Positions 47,174 to 58,400 are shown, counted from the first letter of the stretch. The stretch: DNA of 64,000 nucleotides from an uncultured Cyclobacteriaceae bacterium (GCA_943788235.1 CALSPM010000005.1:310001-374000), one strand, 5' to 3'. Numbers and translations are program-made. Notes: a model not told the origin generated them from the sequence alone.

Positions 47174-49972
47174 TTATAGTTTTTCTTTTAAGTAGTGGGC
47201 GGTATGATTTTGACTCCTCAAATTAACCATATCTTCAGGAAGCCCCGCAAAGTTAATAAATCCTCCATTCGCACCACCTTCGGGTCCTAGATCAATGATC
47301 CAATCTGCATTTTTAATGACTTCCATGTTGTGCTCTATGATGACTGCCGTATTTTTTTCGTCTATTAAAGCACTGATTGAGTCCAGTAATTTTTTGATGT
47401 CATGAAAATGTAAGCCGGTGGTGGGTTCATCAAATAAAAACAAAGTGTGGTCATTTTTATTGGCCCCCTTTTTACTTAGGAAAGAGGCTAGCTTAACTCG
47501 CTGGGCCTCTCCCCCACTTAGGGAGCTAGAGGATTGACCCAGTTTTACATAACCCAGGCCCACATCATCTAAAGGTCTAATTTTATTACATATGTTTTTT
47601 CTATCCGCAAAGAAAATCAGGGCTTCTGACACAGTTAAGTGTAAAATCTCATTGATGTTTTTTTGTTTGTAACGGACTTCAAGAATTTCTTTTTTAAACC
47701 TTTGACCTTTACAGTTTTCACAGGTTAAATGCAGATCTGCCATGAATTGCATTTCAATTTTTACGGTACCCTCTCCTTCGCAAGTATCACACCGGCCACC
47801 GGTCACATTAAATGAAAAGAAAGCAGGCTTGAATCTGTGTTTTATAGCGATGGGTTGCTCAGAAAAGAGTTGACGAATATGATCATAGGCTTTTACATAA
47901 GTAATGGGATTGGATCTTGAGCTTTTACCAATGGGGTTTTGATCTACAAACTCGATGTGACTTATTTTTTGATAATCTCCATCCAGTTTGTCAAATTTTC
48001 CCGTAGCCTCAGTACTTAAACCAAGGATTTTTCCAAGGGAGCGGTAAAGAATTTTTTTAATTAACGTTGATTTCCCTGAACCACTCACACCTGTGACAAC
48101 CGTCATTACCCCAAGGGGAATTTCTACATCAATATTCTTAAGGTTGTTTTCTTTGGCTTTCTTAATGAGGATAGATTGATTCCAGCCCCTTCTTAAGCTT
48201 GGAAGAGCAATTTGCTCTCTTCGAAGCAAATAATCCAAGGTTAAAGAAGGTTCTTGGTGTGTTGCGGCGTCCCTAAAGTGACCTTGAAAAATAAGATTTC
48301 CTCCATGACTTCCTGCACCGGGGCCGATATCAATAATCTGATCTGCCGCCAACATTATTTTTTCCTCGTGCTCTACCACAATTACGGTATTTCCAAGACG
48401 CTTTAAACTATTCAGTACTTCTATCAATTTATCTGTATCTCTGGGATGCAGTCCAATGCTGGGCTCGTCAAGGATATACATTGACCCAACCAAGGCACTT
48501 CCAAGTGAAGTGGAAAGTTTGATCCGCTGAAATTCTCCTCCCGAGAGGCTTGAGGTAAGTCTATTGAGGGTGAGGTAACCTAAGCCTACCTGTTCAAGAT
48601 AACTGAGCCTATTCAATATTTCGGTAAGTAACCGTTGACTGATTTTGGCATCGTATTCAGATAAATTGATTTCACGCAGCTTAGGGATCAAATCAGCAAT
48701 GGGAATCAATACCATTTCAGCGATGGAAGTACCTCCTATTTTCACATAATGAGCATCTTTCCTTATGCGGGTGCCTTTGCAATCCGGACATCTCGTTTTT
48801 CCTCGGTAACGAGAAAGCATTACTCGGTATTGAATTTTATGAGTTTTTGATGCTAAAAAGGAGAAAAAGGCATGTAACCCTTCGAAGTATTCATTGCCAT
48901 CCCACAACAACTGATATTGTGCTGGAGTTAATTCACTAACGGGTCTATGAATGGGAAAATCAAACTTAATAGCATGTTTAATTAAGGGTTCAACCCATTT
49001 CCTCATGGTTTCACCACGCCAAGGAACTAAGGCATTTTCAAAAACGGACAGATTGTTATCAGGAATTACCCGCTCTGGATCGATGCCCAAAATCATTCCA
49101 AATCCTTCGCATTTACGGCAGGCACCATAAGGATTATTGAAACTAAATAAGTTAACGGTCGGTACTTCAAATGAAATTCCGTCCAATTCTAGTCGATTAG
49201 AAAATTTTACTTTTTTGACACCTAAAACTTCGATATTACAAACCCCCTCCCCTTCAAAGAAAGCTGTTTGAATGGAGTCGCTGAGTCTGGACATAGTTTC
49301 TTCATCTTTTTTACTAACAGTCCGATCTATTAATAAATCTAAAGGTTTATTTTTTATTTTTTTAATGTCCAAGTCTTCAATGAACAGCATTTTTTGTTCA
49401 TAAATAATCCGGGTATAACCTTTACTGAGTAATATCTTTAATTCATCCTCTAAGGTTCTTTTTTTATGGACATTTAGAGGTGCCGAAATGATTATTTTCA
49501 GGTCTTCAGGTTGAGATAAGATATAATCTACCACATCAGTTACCGTATCTTTTTTTACTTCATTCCCTGATTTAGGAGAGAGGGTCTTTCCTATTCGGGC
49601 ATACAAAAGTTTAAGATAATCATAGATTTCAGTCGTCGTACCGACCGTGGATCTTGGATTGCGCGTATTTACTTTTTGTTCAATAGCGATGGCTGGAGAT
49701 ATGCCTTTGATATAATCTACCTCAGGCTTCTCCATGCGCCCCAGAAATTGTCGAGCATAAGCGCTCAAACTTTCAACATATTTCCGCTGACCCTCCGCGA
49801 AAAGCGTATCAAAAGCCAGACTTGATTTTCCAGATCCAGAAACTCCGGTAATGACGATCATTTTATTTCGTGGAATAGCAATGTCGATATTTTTCAAATT
49901 ATTGACACGTGCTCCTTTGATGATAATGTATTTTTTGTTGTCGAGAAGTTCTAATTTTTGTTCTATTGGCAT
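47174..49972 (-). CDS. uvrA: UvrABC system protein A
   Basis: About 932 residues; the damage-recognition ATPase of nucleotide excision repair. It has two ABC modules with Walker A GVSGSGKSSLAFD and GVSGSGKSTLIKK, signatures LSGGEFQRIKL and LSGGEAQRVKL, and zinc cysteines CRKCEGFG, CPDCKGTR, CDTCEGEG and CENCKGQR. The longer frame begins with TTG at 49996; the ATG at 49972 is preferred. A TATTTTTG -7 match on the minus strand at 50014-50021 would give that start a leader of about 35 bases. Confidence 0.95.
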   Translation of the reverse strand: MPIEQKLELLDNKKYIIIKGARVNNLKNIDIAIPRNKMIVITGVSGSGKSSLAFDTLFAEGQRKYVESLSAYARQFLGRMEKPEVDYIKGISPAIAIEQKVNTRNPRSTVGTTTEIYDYLKLLYARIGKTLSPKSGNEVKKDTVTDVVDYILSQPEDLKIIISAPLNVHKKRTLEDELKILLSKGYTRIIYEQKMLFIEDLDIKKIKNKPLDLLIDRTVSKKDEETMSRLSDSIQTAFFEGEGVCNIEVLGVKKVKFSNRLELDGISFEVPTVNLFSFNNPYGACRKCEGFGMILGIDPERVIPDNNLSVFENALVPWRGETMRKWVEPLIKHAIKFDFPIHRPVSELTPAQYQLLWDGNEYFEGLHAFFSFLASKTHKIQYRVMLSRYRGKTRCPDCKGTRIRKDAHYVKIGGTSIAEMVLIPIADLIPKLREINLSEYDAKISQRLLTEILNRLSYLEQVGLGYLTLNRLTSSLSGGEFQRIKLSTSLGSALVGSMYILDEPSIGLHPRDTDKLIEVLNSLKRLGNTVIVVEHEEKIMLAADQIIDIGPGAGSHGGNLIFQGHFRDAATHQEPSLTLDYLLRREQIALPSLRRGWNQSILIKKAKENNLKNIDVEIPLGVMTVVTGVSGSGKSTLIKKILYRSLGKILGLSTEATGKFDKLDGDYQKISHIEFVDQNPIGKSSRSNPITYVKAYDHIRQLFSEQPIAIKHRFKPAFFSFNVTGGRCDTCEGEGTVKIEMQFMADLHLTCENCKGQRFKKEILEVRYKQKNINEILHLTVSEALIFFADRKNICNKIRPLDDVGLGYVKLGQSSSSLSGGEAQRVKLASFLSKKGANKNDHTLFLFDEPTTGLHFHDIKKLLDSISALIDEKNTAVIIEHNMEVIKNADWIIDLGPEGGANGGFINFAGLPEDMVNLRSQNHTAHYLKEKL

Positions 49973-50037
49973 TTGTTTGAGGTGGGCTATGCCCAAAGAA
50001 ATTAATCTGATTGCAAAAATAGATATTGTACTTGGTA

Positions 50038-50068
50038 TTTGGTAGCAAATTAAAATTCTATATACTTG
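50038..50068 (+). promoter_or_regulatory. Promoter of the ECF sigma-factor gene
   Basis: TTTG (50038-50041), 19 bases, then TATACTTG (50061-50068), followed by C. This is one base off the full Bacteroidota consensus. Transcription near 50075 leaves a leader of about 70 bases before the ATG at 50147. Confidence 0.65.
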
Positions 50069-50146
50069 CAGGAGTAATTAAATTTTTTATTTACCTAAAA
50101 GACACAATTTGGTATAGACTTCTACGTTCACTAATAGTTCATTATA

Positions 50147-50746
50147 ATGAAAAATGTAGAAATGAGTGACAGCCACTTGCTGTCTCACTATGCCAAAGGT
50201 GACGAACAGGCCTTCAGTATGTTGCTGAACCGTCATAAAGACAAGGTCTATACCACCATCTATTTAATAGTAAAAGATAGTTACCTCGCCGAAGACATCT
50301 TGCAAGAGGTATTTATAAAAGCCATTACAATGATTAAATCTGGTCGATATAATGACGAGGGAAAGTTTCTTCCATGGATTTTGAGAATTGCGCATAATAT
50401 GGCTATTGATCAATTCAGAAAGACCAAAAGATCCCCTTTAATTGTTACTGAAGATGGGAGCAACATTTTCAATACATTGGCATTTTCAGAGACTTCGGTT
50501 GAAGAGATACAAATCAAGCAAGATACCCACGAGTTACTTAAAGTACATATTAAGGAACTTCCGGATCTACAGCGAGAGGTATTGGTAATGCGACATTACA
50601 TGCAAATGAGCTTCCAAGAAATTGCTGTTGCTACGGATGTCAGCATAAATACTGCGCTGGGAAGAATGAGGTATGCTTTGATCAACCTAAGAAAAAAATT
50701 CAAGCAAAAAACCATTGCCTATGACTCCAAACTTTACAACAAATGA
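50147..50746 (+). CDS. RNA polymerase sigma factor, ECF type
   Basis: 199 residues. Sigma region 2 includes EDILQEVFIKAI near 48 and FLPWILRIAHNMAIDQFRK near 80-98. Region 4 includes LPDLQREVLVMRHYMQMSFQEIAVATDVSINTAL near 138-172, the helix-turn-helix. It directs transcription of an unknown regulon. No classical anti-sigma factor follows; instead a 77-residue protein overlaps its end by 26 bases. Its own promoter appears to be of the housekeeping type. Confidence 0.92.
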   Translation: MKNVEMSDSHLLSHYAKGDEQAFSMLLNRHKDKVYTTIYLIVKDSYLAEDILQEVFIKAITMIKSGRYNDEGKFLPWILRIAHNMAIDQFRKTKRSPLIVTEDGSNIFNTLAFSETSVEEIQIKQDTHELLKVHIKELPDLQREVLVMRHYMQMSFQEIAVATDVSINTALGRMRYALINLRKKFKQKTIAYDSKLYNK

Positions 50747-50954
50747 TGCATTACAATATATATATCAAGAGGCATCTAGTCAATTAACGGTACAAATATA
50801 TATCGCCAGAAATAGAGATGATTCATTCAATGAAGTATTGTTGGAATTTGAATCATTGAGATTAAAATTAGATCAGTTGAGGCTTACACCTAATAACTTG
50901 TCGATTGAAAAAATTTTGTCATATTCCAGAAAACAGAAATTTGAGTCAGCTTAA
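50721..50954 (+). CDS. Small protein overlapping the ECF sigma gene
   Basis: 77 residues from the ATG at 50721. It is soluble, mostly helical, with an N-terminal MTPNFTTNDALQYIYQE and a leucine-rich helix VLLEFESLRLKLDQLRL near 45-60. The 26-base overlap with the sigma-factor gene implies coupled translation, so it may modulate the sigma factor, although it has no membrane segment or zinc motif of known anti-sigma factors. No family recognised. Confidence 0.65.
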   Translation: MTPNFTTNDALQYIYQEASSQLTVQIYIARNRDDSFNEVLLEFESLRLKLDQLRLTPNNLSIEKILSYSRKQKFESA

Positions 50955-51001
50955 TTTCTCTAAGAATTCTTTTGAGGAGCGTAAACTCGAGTATTTTAAG
51001 G

Positions 51002-51646
51002 ATGACTAGAAAAGAAAGGTATCAATTTTTTATCTCTTATTTTTCCCAAAATCAGCCAGAGGCAGAGACAGAGCTTAAATATAGAAATCCCTTTGAATTA
51101 TTGGTTGCTGTGGTATTGAGTGCTCAATGTACGGATAAGCGAGTAAATATTGTGACGGAAAGTCTATTTAAAGAATTTCCAACTGCTTCTGCTATGGCGG
51201 CCTCAAATTTCGATGAACTTTTCCCGTATATTCGTAGTATTTCTTATCCTAGTAATAAAACCAAACACTTACTTGGTCTTAGTAATATGTTGGTGTCGGA
51301 TTTTGGAGAGGTGATTCCGTTGAATATTGAAGATTTACTACTGATGCCAGGGGTTGGGAGAAAAACAGCCAACGTGATTGTATCTGTTCTAGACCAACAG
51401 CCTGCAATGGCAGTTGATACCCATGTTTTCCGCGTCTCTAAGCGCTTGGGTTTGGTTACCCTCAAGGCCAAAACGCCCTTTGAGGTAGAGCGACAGTTGG
51501 TCAAACAGATACCTGATGATTATATTCATAGAGCCCATCATTGGTTGATTCTGCATGGGAGATATACTTGTTTGGCTCGAAAACCGAAATGTCAAATTTG
51601 TCCTCTTACCAATTTTTGTAGGCATTATGCTCATTCAGCGGTATGA
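51002..51646 (+). CDS. nth: Endonuclease III
   Basis: 214 residues; a DNA glycosylase/AP lyase for oxidised pyrimidines. The helix-hairpin-helix LMPGVGRKTANVIVSV near 113-128 contains the catalytic lysine, the catalytic aspartate is in AVDTHVFRVSKRLG near 138, and the iron-sulfur cysteines are in CLARKPKCQICPLTNFC at the C-terminus. A longer frame begins with TTG at 50972; the ATG at 51002 matches the family. A weak hairpin (CATAG/CTATG) and T-rich tract follow at about 51644-51671. Confidence 0.95.
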   Translation: MTRKERYQFFISYFSQNQPEAETELKYRNPFELLVAVVLSAQCTDKRVNIVTESLFKEFPTASAMAASNFDELFPYIRSISYPSNKTKHLLGLSNMLVSDFGEVIPLNIEDLLLMPGVGRKTANVIVSVLDQQPAMAVDTHVFRVSKRLGLVTLKAKTPFEVERQLVKQIPDDYIHRAHHWLILHGRYTCLARKPKCQICPLTNFCRHYAHSAV

Positions 51647-51783
51647 CATAGAGGCTATGAATTTCTTTTTAGGTAAGCATTTCTTAATTTCGTAGAACAC
51701 TAATGGTTTTAATTTGATTTGGATGCCTAACCTTGAGACCAAAATAGGACTATCTTTAGGTCAGTAATAAACCCCAATTTTAG

Positions 51784-53961
51784 ATGTATAACAGGCAAGA
51801 ACTTCATTTCCCATTTTGGTTATTAGAAATCCAAGAGCATATTCAGATTTTCTCAACTATCTTATTTGTGGGGTTTTTTGCTCCGGCCTTCGGGCAAGGT
51901 ACTTTTGAAGATAGTCCTTTTGTTGATATGATTTTTAAAATAGATACTTCGGTTTATACTTGGCAAAAAAATGCCATTATGATCAATGGAAAAATGCAGT
52001 TGCCTTTCTATTATGATTCAGAAAATGAGGTAGCCGAGATAGAAGTGAAAATGGCAGGCTATGCGGAAGCAGGGGCCATTCAATTGAAGGTTTCTAATGA
52101 TTATATTATATTAGATTCTTTATTGGCCTTTGATGATTACATCCGGTTTAAAGTTAAATTTAAAGATCTAACAGCATCAAATTTTTTGAAGTTTGTTTTT
52201 AAGGATCAAATGGACCCTTCGAAAAGTCAGTTTTATGACCTTGGACTCTTCCCGCATACCCAAACCCGTCTTCAAATGATTTCAGCAGGGAGTGAACTTT
52301 TTATTGGGGAAGAGCAAATACTCAATATATCGGTGAGCAATATCGATAATGTGATGCTCAGTAATCAATGGGTTTCTGACGGCAAAGTAAATTACTTGAT
52401 TCGAAAAAAAAACGATGAATTGCTGGTGCATTTTCTTCCAATAAAAAGGGGTCTGTATACATGGAATGTCAAACTCCCGCTTATAAAACCGGAATTGTTA
52501 GAGGGGGAAATGGTATTTGAATCTGCCCCTTTAATTAAAAGGGTTGAGATTAAAAGTGGTCGTATTGCTTTTTTAAATATCAATAAATTAGAAATCACTC
52601 CTTCGGAAAATTCCAAATCTCCTAATATCATTCAAATTGATAACCATGAAAGGTTATCTTTAGAAAAAACCTACCGCTTAGAGGATCAAGAAGCACCGGG
52701 AGGAGCCTTAGTTGCAGAGCTTTTTACCCAATCAAGTATGAGCAATGGGAAAGTTTTGGCCACCCTCAGGACGTATGCCTATCATCAAAAGTCTAAAGGC
52801 TATCTTTATTTAAAAGAAAATGATAAGGCCTTATTTGTAACCAATTTTGACATTACACCGCGTACCAAAATTGAGGCGATTTATATTCAAAGACCAGGGA
52901 AAAATTGGGAAAAAACCAATCAAGTTCATCCAGGAGAAAACCTCAATATTCGACTTGAAGGACAGGGATTACACAAAGGAAAATTTACTTTCGAAGGGGT
53001 TTATCAGGAGCAGTATGATTCTTTATTAAAAAATGAAAATGAAATTCAATACAGGGTAGAGGTACCTTTGGATATTTTATCGAATACTGTTGATATTTAT
53101 AATCACAATAATAGTACGGACTTAAAACTGGACGTAAACGAATACCAAAGACCGAAAGAGTTGGATTTTTTAATCTTAGATATCGATGGAAATGATTACC
53201 CAGTCAGTACACAAGATAAGCCCATATATTATGATAAAACGATAACAGATTTAGTCATTAAGTTTGATGAAAACAGGATTGATTTTTCGGATCAACTTTT
53301 TGGAAAGCAGTTTTTGGAAATAGATGTTAAGATTAAAAATAAGGCGGGAAATATTATTGAGTTATATGAATTTGAAGATTTAGTGGTTTGTCCGGGTACT
53401 TTTTCGCCGCGGGGAGATCGGTATGATAAAAGCGAGTGTACTACCAATACCATTAATTTGAATAATTTCATTAATAATAAAACATCCCAACTACCCGAAT
53501 GGGCTCAAATAGAATTAGATATCAAGCATAAGGACAATGCGTACGAGACTGTTAGATTAAATAGGAAAGTCGTCATTGTTCTTAAAAGAGCTAATAGCTA
53601 TGACATTGATGTTTCTTTTCCTGCTGGTTTACTGGTACTTAAATTTGATGATCAATCAGATTTCGCCAACTTTGGGGGAGTCAGTTTGGCTATGATGGCC
53701 CAAATGAGTTTTTATCAGCCGGGTAAGATCGCTGAATATCGGCCTTATAAAATTGGCGCAGGATTTATTTTCCTCAATGCCTTTAGTTTTGATGAGAATG
53801 ATTCTCGAGGTAGAGATGTAGGCTTGGTTATTTTAGGTTCTATTTATCCAATTTCAAGAGAGAAAAAATTAACCTTTCCATTGTATGCCGGCTTTGGGTA
53901 TTTTTTACAAGAAAAAATTCCATTTTTCATGCTAGGGCCTGGTATTCAAGTTAGGTTTTAG
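51784..53961 (+). CDS. Large exported protein with C-terminal beta-barrel, unknown function
   Basis: 725 residues. A hydrophobic segment (about 21-38, IQIFSTILFVGFFAPAFGQ) looks like a signal peptide, but it starts later than normal, so the true start may be inexact. The central part is beta-rich and predicted to be several Ig-like repeats. The last 120 residues (FPAGLLVLKF to GPGIQVRF) resemble an outer-membrane barrel ending in phenylalanine. It converges with the EamA pseudogene. I recognise no family. Confidence 0.65.
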   Translation: MYNRQELHFPFWLLEIQEHIQIFSTILFVGFFAPAFGQGTFEDSPFVDMIFKIDTSVYTWQKNAIMINGKMQLPFYYDSENEVAEIEVKMAGYAEAGAIQLKVSNDYIILDSLLAFDDYIRFKVKFKDLTASNFLKFVFKDQMDPSKSQFYDLGLFPHTQTRLQMISAGSELFIGEEQILNISVSNIDNVMLSNQWVSDGKVNYLIRKKNDELLVHFLPIKRGLYTWNVKLPLIKPELLEGEMVFESAPLIKRVEIKSGRIAFLNINKLEITPSENSKSPNIIQIDNHERLSLEKTYRLEDQEAPGGALVAELFTQSSMSNGKVLATLRTYAYHQKSKGYLYLKENDKALFVTNFDITPRTKIEAIYIQRPGKNWEKTNQVHPGENLNIRLEGQGLHKGKFTFEGVYQEQYDSLLKNENEIQYRVEVPLDILSNTVDIYNHNNSTDLKLDVNEYQRPKELDFLILDIDGNDYPVSTQDKPIYYDKTITDLVIKFDENRIDFSDQLFGKQFLEIDVKIKNKAGNIIELYEFEDLVVCPGTFSPRGDRYDKSECTTNTINLNNFINNKTSQLPEWAQIELDIKHKDNAYETVRLNRKVVIVLKRANSYDIDVSFPAGLLVLKFDDQSDFANFGGVSLAMMAQMSFYQPGKIAEYRPYKIGAGFIFLNAFSFDENDSRGRDVGLVILGSIYPISREKKLTFPLYAGFGYFLQEKIPFFMLGPGIQVRF

Positions 53962-54851
53962 GTTTTTTTTTGAAGTATTCGGCAGCAAAAACTCCCATTA
54001 TGACAACTAAGCCACCAATTATTTAGAGAGAGGATGGTCTTTCTTTTAAAAACAAATAAGCAAGTAAGACGGTAGAGATGGGTCCTATACTGCCAAAAAT
54101 TGAGAATTGGTTGGCCCCCATTTCTTTGATGGCATATGATATCAAAAAAGAGGGAATTACGGTAGAAAAAAGAGCAATGAGTAAGCCATATATATATACT
54201 TCTTTAGGAAAAGCGAGTACGTTAATACTCATTTTTGATTCGACTATGAATTGGAAAATGATCAAGACCGAAGATATGATCATCACATAAGAAGTAAATC
54301 TCCGAGCCCCAAATTTAGGAATGAGCCAGCCGCTTCCAATAATATAAGAAGCATAAGTAACCGCACCTCAGAAGTACTAACAAGGATCCTTTCAGTGTTG
54401 TCGAAGGATCGCTTACTTCAATTTCAGGCAAAAAAACAATGCAGATGCCCAAATACGTAATAAGAATGGCGAATAATTGATAGCTACTGATTTTAATTTT
54501 AAAAAAAATAAAGGAGAGCAAAATAACAAAGGTTGGATAGGTAAATAAGATTAGTCGATCTAAACTTGCTTTGATGTATTCCAATCCTTTAAAATCAAAA
54601 TAGCTCGCTAAATAATAGCCAAGAAAGCCAAAAAGGAGAACCCATAAATAATCATTTTTTGCAACGGTTATTTTTTGATTCTTATAAAGGGCAAAAAAAA
54701 TATAAAAAGGGAGCGAAAAAACCATTCTTAAGAGCAAAAGACTGGCGGCATCTGCCCTATATTGATAGGCCAACTTAGCGAATATGGCTTTGGTTGAAAA
54801 TAAGATAATTCCTGTCAAACCCAATCCTAGAGCAATTTTACGGGTTATCAT
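53951..54851 (-). pseudogene. EamA/DMT-family transporter, broken
   Basis: From an ATG at 54851 the frame encodes membrane helices of a ten-helix EamA transporter until about 54367, where one extra G (AGGTGCG instead of AGTGCG) shifts the frame. VTYASYIIGSGWLIPKFGARR and later helices continue in the next frame. That frame then meets TAA at 54023-54025, in PSSL-stop-IIGGLVVIMGVFAAEYFKKK, where a glutamine or lysine codon is expected. Two independent lesions suggest a real pseudogene. It overlaps lspA by one base, so it is the tail of the ileS-lspA operon. Confidence 0.85.
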
Positions 54852-55483
54852 TATTTTTGATCTAAATCGAGGGGCGGGTCTTCTTTGGGCGTTTTTTCTT
54901 CAATAAAAAATGATTTTTGCCAAACCAATATAATGAAAACGCTGATAAAAATAGCGGCATCGGCAATATTGAATACTGGCCACAAAGACATATAATCGCC
55001 ACCAAGAATTGGAAGCCAATCAGGCAAACGACCTTCCCAAATATCGATATAGAACATATCAATGACTTGGCCATAAAACCAAGGCGTAGGGGCATCAAAG
55101 GGGGCATTATTTAAATAATAGCCATAGAAGACAGAATCGATTAAGTTACCTATTGCACCTCCAAGGATCAGACTCATACAAATTAGAAAGCCATGATTCA
55201 TGGGTTTCTTGTACATTATAAATAAATAATAGCCGATGGCTACCATGGCGATAAGTCTAAATAAGGTCAAGATGATTTTGGCATGATCAAAAGGAAGCTC
55301 CATTCCAAAGGCCATTCCGGGATTCGTGAGATAATGAAGTTTGAAGAAATTTCCCAAAATCTTTATTTGCCCACTGGAGCCCAAAACCATATATTGGTGG
55401 ACGAGCATTTTCACGATTTGATCTAAGATGATCACGGCCAAGCTCACACCATAATATTTAAATACTCCGGAATTATTTTTCAT
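54851..55483 (-). CDS. lspA: Lipoprotein signal peptidase
   Basis: 210 residues; an inner-membrane aspartic protease that removes signal peptides from lipoproteins. Four membrane helices are evident, and both catalytic aspartates are in GGAIGNLIDSVFYG near 107-120 and FNIADAAIFISV near 172-183. It carries an insertion of about 40 residues between them, as in Bacteroidota forms. It overlaps ileS by 11 bases, a frequent ileS-lspA arrangement. Confidence 0.95.
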   Translation of the reverse strand: MKNNSGVFKYYGVSLAVIILDQIVKMLVHQYMVLGSSGQIKILGNFFKLHYLTNPGMAFGMELPFDHAKIILTLFRLIAMVAIGYYLFIMYKKPMNHGFLICMSLILGGAIGNLIDSVFYGYYLNNAPFDAPTPWFYGQVIDMFYIDIWEGRLPDWLPILGGDYMSLWPVFNIADAAIFISVFIILVWQKSFFIEEKTPKEDPPLDLDQK

Positions 55484-58400
55484 AGGATATCAAATTCAAT
55501 TGGATAATGATTTCAGCACCATCGATATCTAATGAAATTCCATTGGGGAGGTCTGCATTAAATAGAATAGTTTTTGTCTGTGTCTCTTGCTGAATCGATT
55601 GTTGATGCACTTCCATAGCTTCTTTTATGAGCTTGTCATGGGTAGAGTAGAGGATGTCAATCTTATCTTGAACTTCTAAATTTTGATCTTTTCGGAGGTT
55701 TTGAATTCTATTAACAATATCTCTTGAGAGGCCTTCTTTTTTTAACCCATCGCTCAAATTAATATCTAGCGCAACTGTTAAGCCATCCATAGAGGCGACC
55801 AACCAGCCTGGAATATCCTGAGAGCTGATTTCAACATCAGTCAATAGCAATTCAATCATTTCACCTTCAATCTCAATATTAAAGAATCCATCATTTTCAA
55901 ATTGAGCAATATCTGTTTGAATTAAACTATTTATTTTAGGGGTGATAGCTTTCAATTGAGCACCAAACTTAACGCCTAAGGTTCTGAAATTTGGTTTGAT
56001 TTTTTTAATTAAAATTCCAGCATCATCGTCCAAATAATCAATAGTTTTCACATTGGTTTCGTTGATGATGAGCTCTTCGACTTTTTTCAATCTATTTTTT
56101 TCATCTTCATTCAAGACGGGGATCAAAATTTTCCTGAGAGGTTGTCTGACTTTGATTTTCTGTTTTTTTCTTAATGAATGGACTAGAGAGGAAGCGAGCT
56201 GTGCCAATCTCATGCGAGCTTCTAATTCGGTGTCAATGGCTTCTTCATTGATGACTGGAAAATGAGCCAAGTGGACCGAATCGTCTGAAGATAATTTTGT
56301 AACGGAATTGAGGTCTAAAAATAATTTTTCAGCATAGAAAGGGGCAACGGGTGCCATGAGTTGCGCGATCGTATGAAGGCAAGTGTAAAGGGTTTGATAG
56401 GCCACTTCTTTGTTCTGATTGTAATCACCGATCCAAAACCTTTTTCTATTCAAGCGAACATACCAATTGCTCAGATCATTGACAGTAAATGATTGAATGG
56501 CTCTTGCAGCTTTCGTAGGTTCATAATCATCATAATATTGATCTACTTCTCGAACAATGGAATTGAGTCGACTGATGATCCACAAATCACTCTCTGTCTT
56601 TTCAGTGGCAGCAATCGCTTTATTTTTGAAATTGAACGCATCCAAGTTGGCATAAAGCGCAAAAAAGGAATAGGTATTGGATAGGGTTCCAAAAAACTTT
56701 CTTTGTACATCTAAGATGCCATTGGCATCAAATTTTAAGTTATCCCAGGGATTCGCATTGCTGATCATATACCATCGGGTGGCATCTGGACCATACTGTT
56801 CAATCACGTCAAAAGGATTCACTGCATTACCCAATCTCTTGGACATTTTATTGCCATTTTTATCTAAAACTAGTCCGTTGGCAATGACATTTTTGAAGGC
56901 CACAGTATCGAAGAGTAAACAAGAAATAGCATGCAGCGTAAAAAACCAACCTCGCGTTTGATCTACGCCTTCGGCGATGAAATCTGCAGGGTAATTGGAA
57001 TTAAAAAGGTCTTGATTTTCGAAAGGATAATGCCATTGTGCATAGGGCATGGCTCCTGAATCAAACCACACGTCAATTAAATCAGGTTCACGGTGCATGG
57101 GCTGACCCTTTGGACTTACTAAAATCACATCGTCAACAAATGGACGATGTAAGTCAAAGTTTTCTGGTAAGCTTTCTGACATAAGACCTGCGGCAACGGC
57201 TTGGTCAACCTCAGTACGCAGTTCAGCGATGCTGCCGATACATTTTTTTTCACTCTTATCAACCGTGACCCAGATAGGAAGGGGCGTTCCCCAGTATCTT
57301 GACCTGCTTAAATTCCAATCGACCAGGTTTTCCAACCAATTTCCAAATCTACCTGCACCTGTAGATTTTGGTTTCCAGTTGATGGTATTATTTAAAGCTA
57401 CCAAGCGATCCTTCAATGCGGTGGTTTTGATAAACCATGAATCTAGAGGATAGTATAATATGGGTTTGTCGGTTCGCCAGCAATGTGGATAAGAATGCTC
57501 GTATTTCTCCACTTTAAACGCCAAATTTTCTTCCTTGAGTTTAATAGCGATGAGGACATCAGTCGGCTTGAAGTTAGGATCCTGACGCACCGATTCAGGA
57601 TAATACTCTTCCCGCACATATTTTCCTGCAAAATCTGTGACTTCTTTTACGAAACATCCTTTGCGATCTACTAAAGGGACTTCGAGTCCTTGATCATCAA
57701 GTACCATGACTGCAGGCACATTGTTTTGTTGACTGATTCGAAAATCATCAGCACCAAAGACGGAAGCCGTATGAACCACGCCAGTACCGTCTTCTGTTGA
57801 TACAAAGTCCCCAGAAATGACTCTGAATCCTTTTTCATTTAACTTATCATTGGTCACATAAGGCATCAATTGTTCGTAACGAATCTCTAAAAGATCCTTT
57901 CCTGTAAAGGAATTGAGTAGTTTCCAAGGGATGAGTTTATCTCCTGCTTGGTAATCACTTAATACTATTTGATTTGCCTTTTCTGTAAAATACTTATTGA
58001 TTAATTCTCTGGCTAAAATGACCGATACGGGTTGATAAGTATAGGGGTTAAAGGTGGAAATTTTTACATAATGAATTTTATCACCTACTGCTAAGGCACA
58101 GTTTGAGGGCAATGTCCAAGGTGTGGTCGTCCAAGCCAAGATTCTGACATCTTCTTCTTCTTGATCAAATAAGAAGGCCGACTGTTGGGTGGGCTTTACC
58201 TTAAATTGGGCTACCACCGAAGTATCTTTGATGTTTTGATAGGTACCTGGTTGATTTAGTTCATGTGAACTTAAACCGGTTCCTGCCGCCGGAGAAAAGG
58301 GTTGGACCGTATATCCCTTGTAGAGTAAATTTTTTTCATGCAGTTTTTTCAATAAATGCCAAACACTTTCCATATAGTGGGCATCAAACGTCATGTAAGG

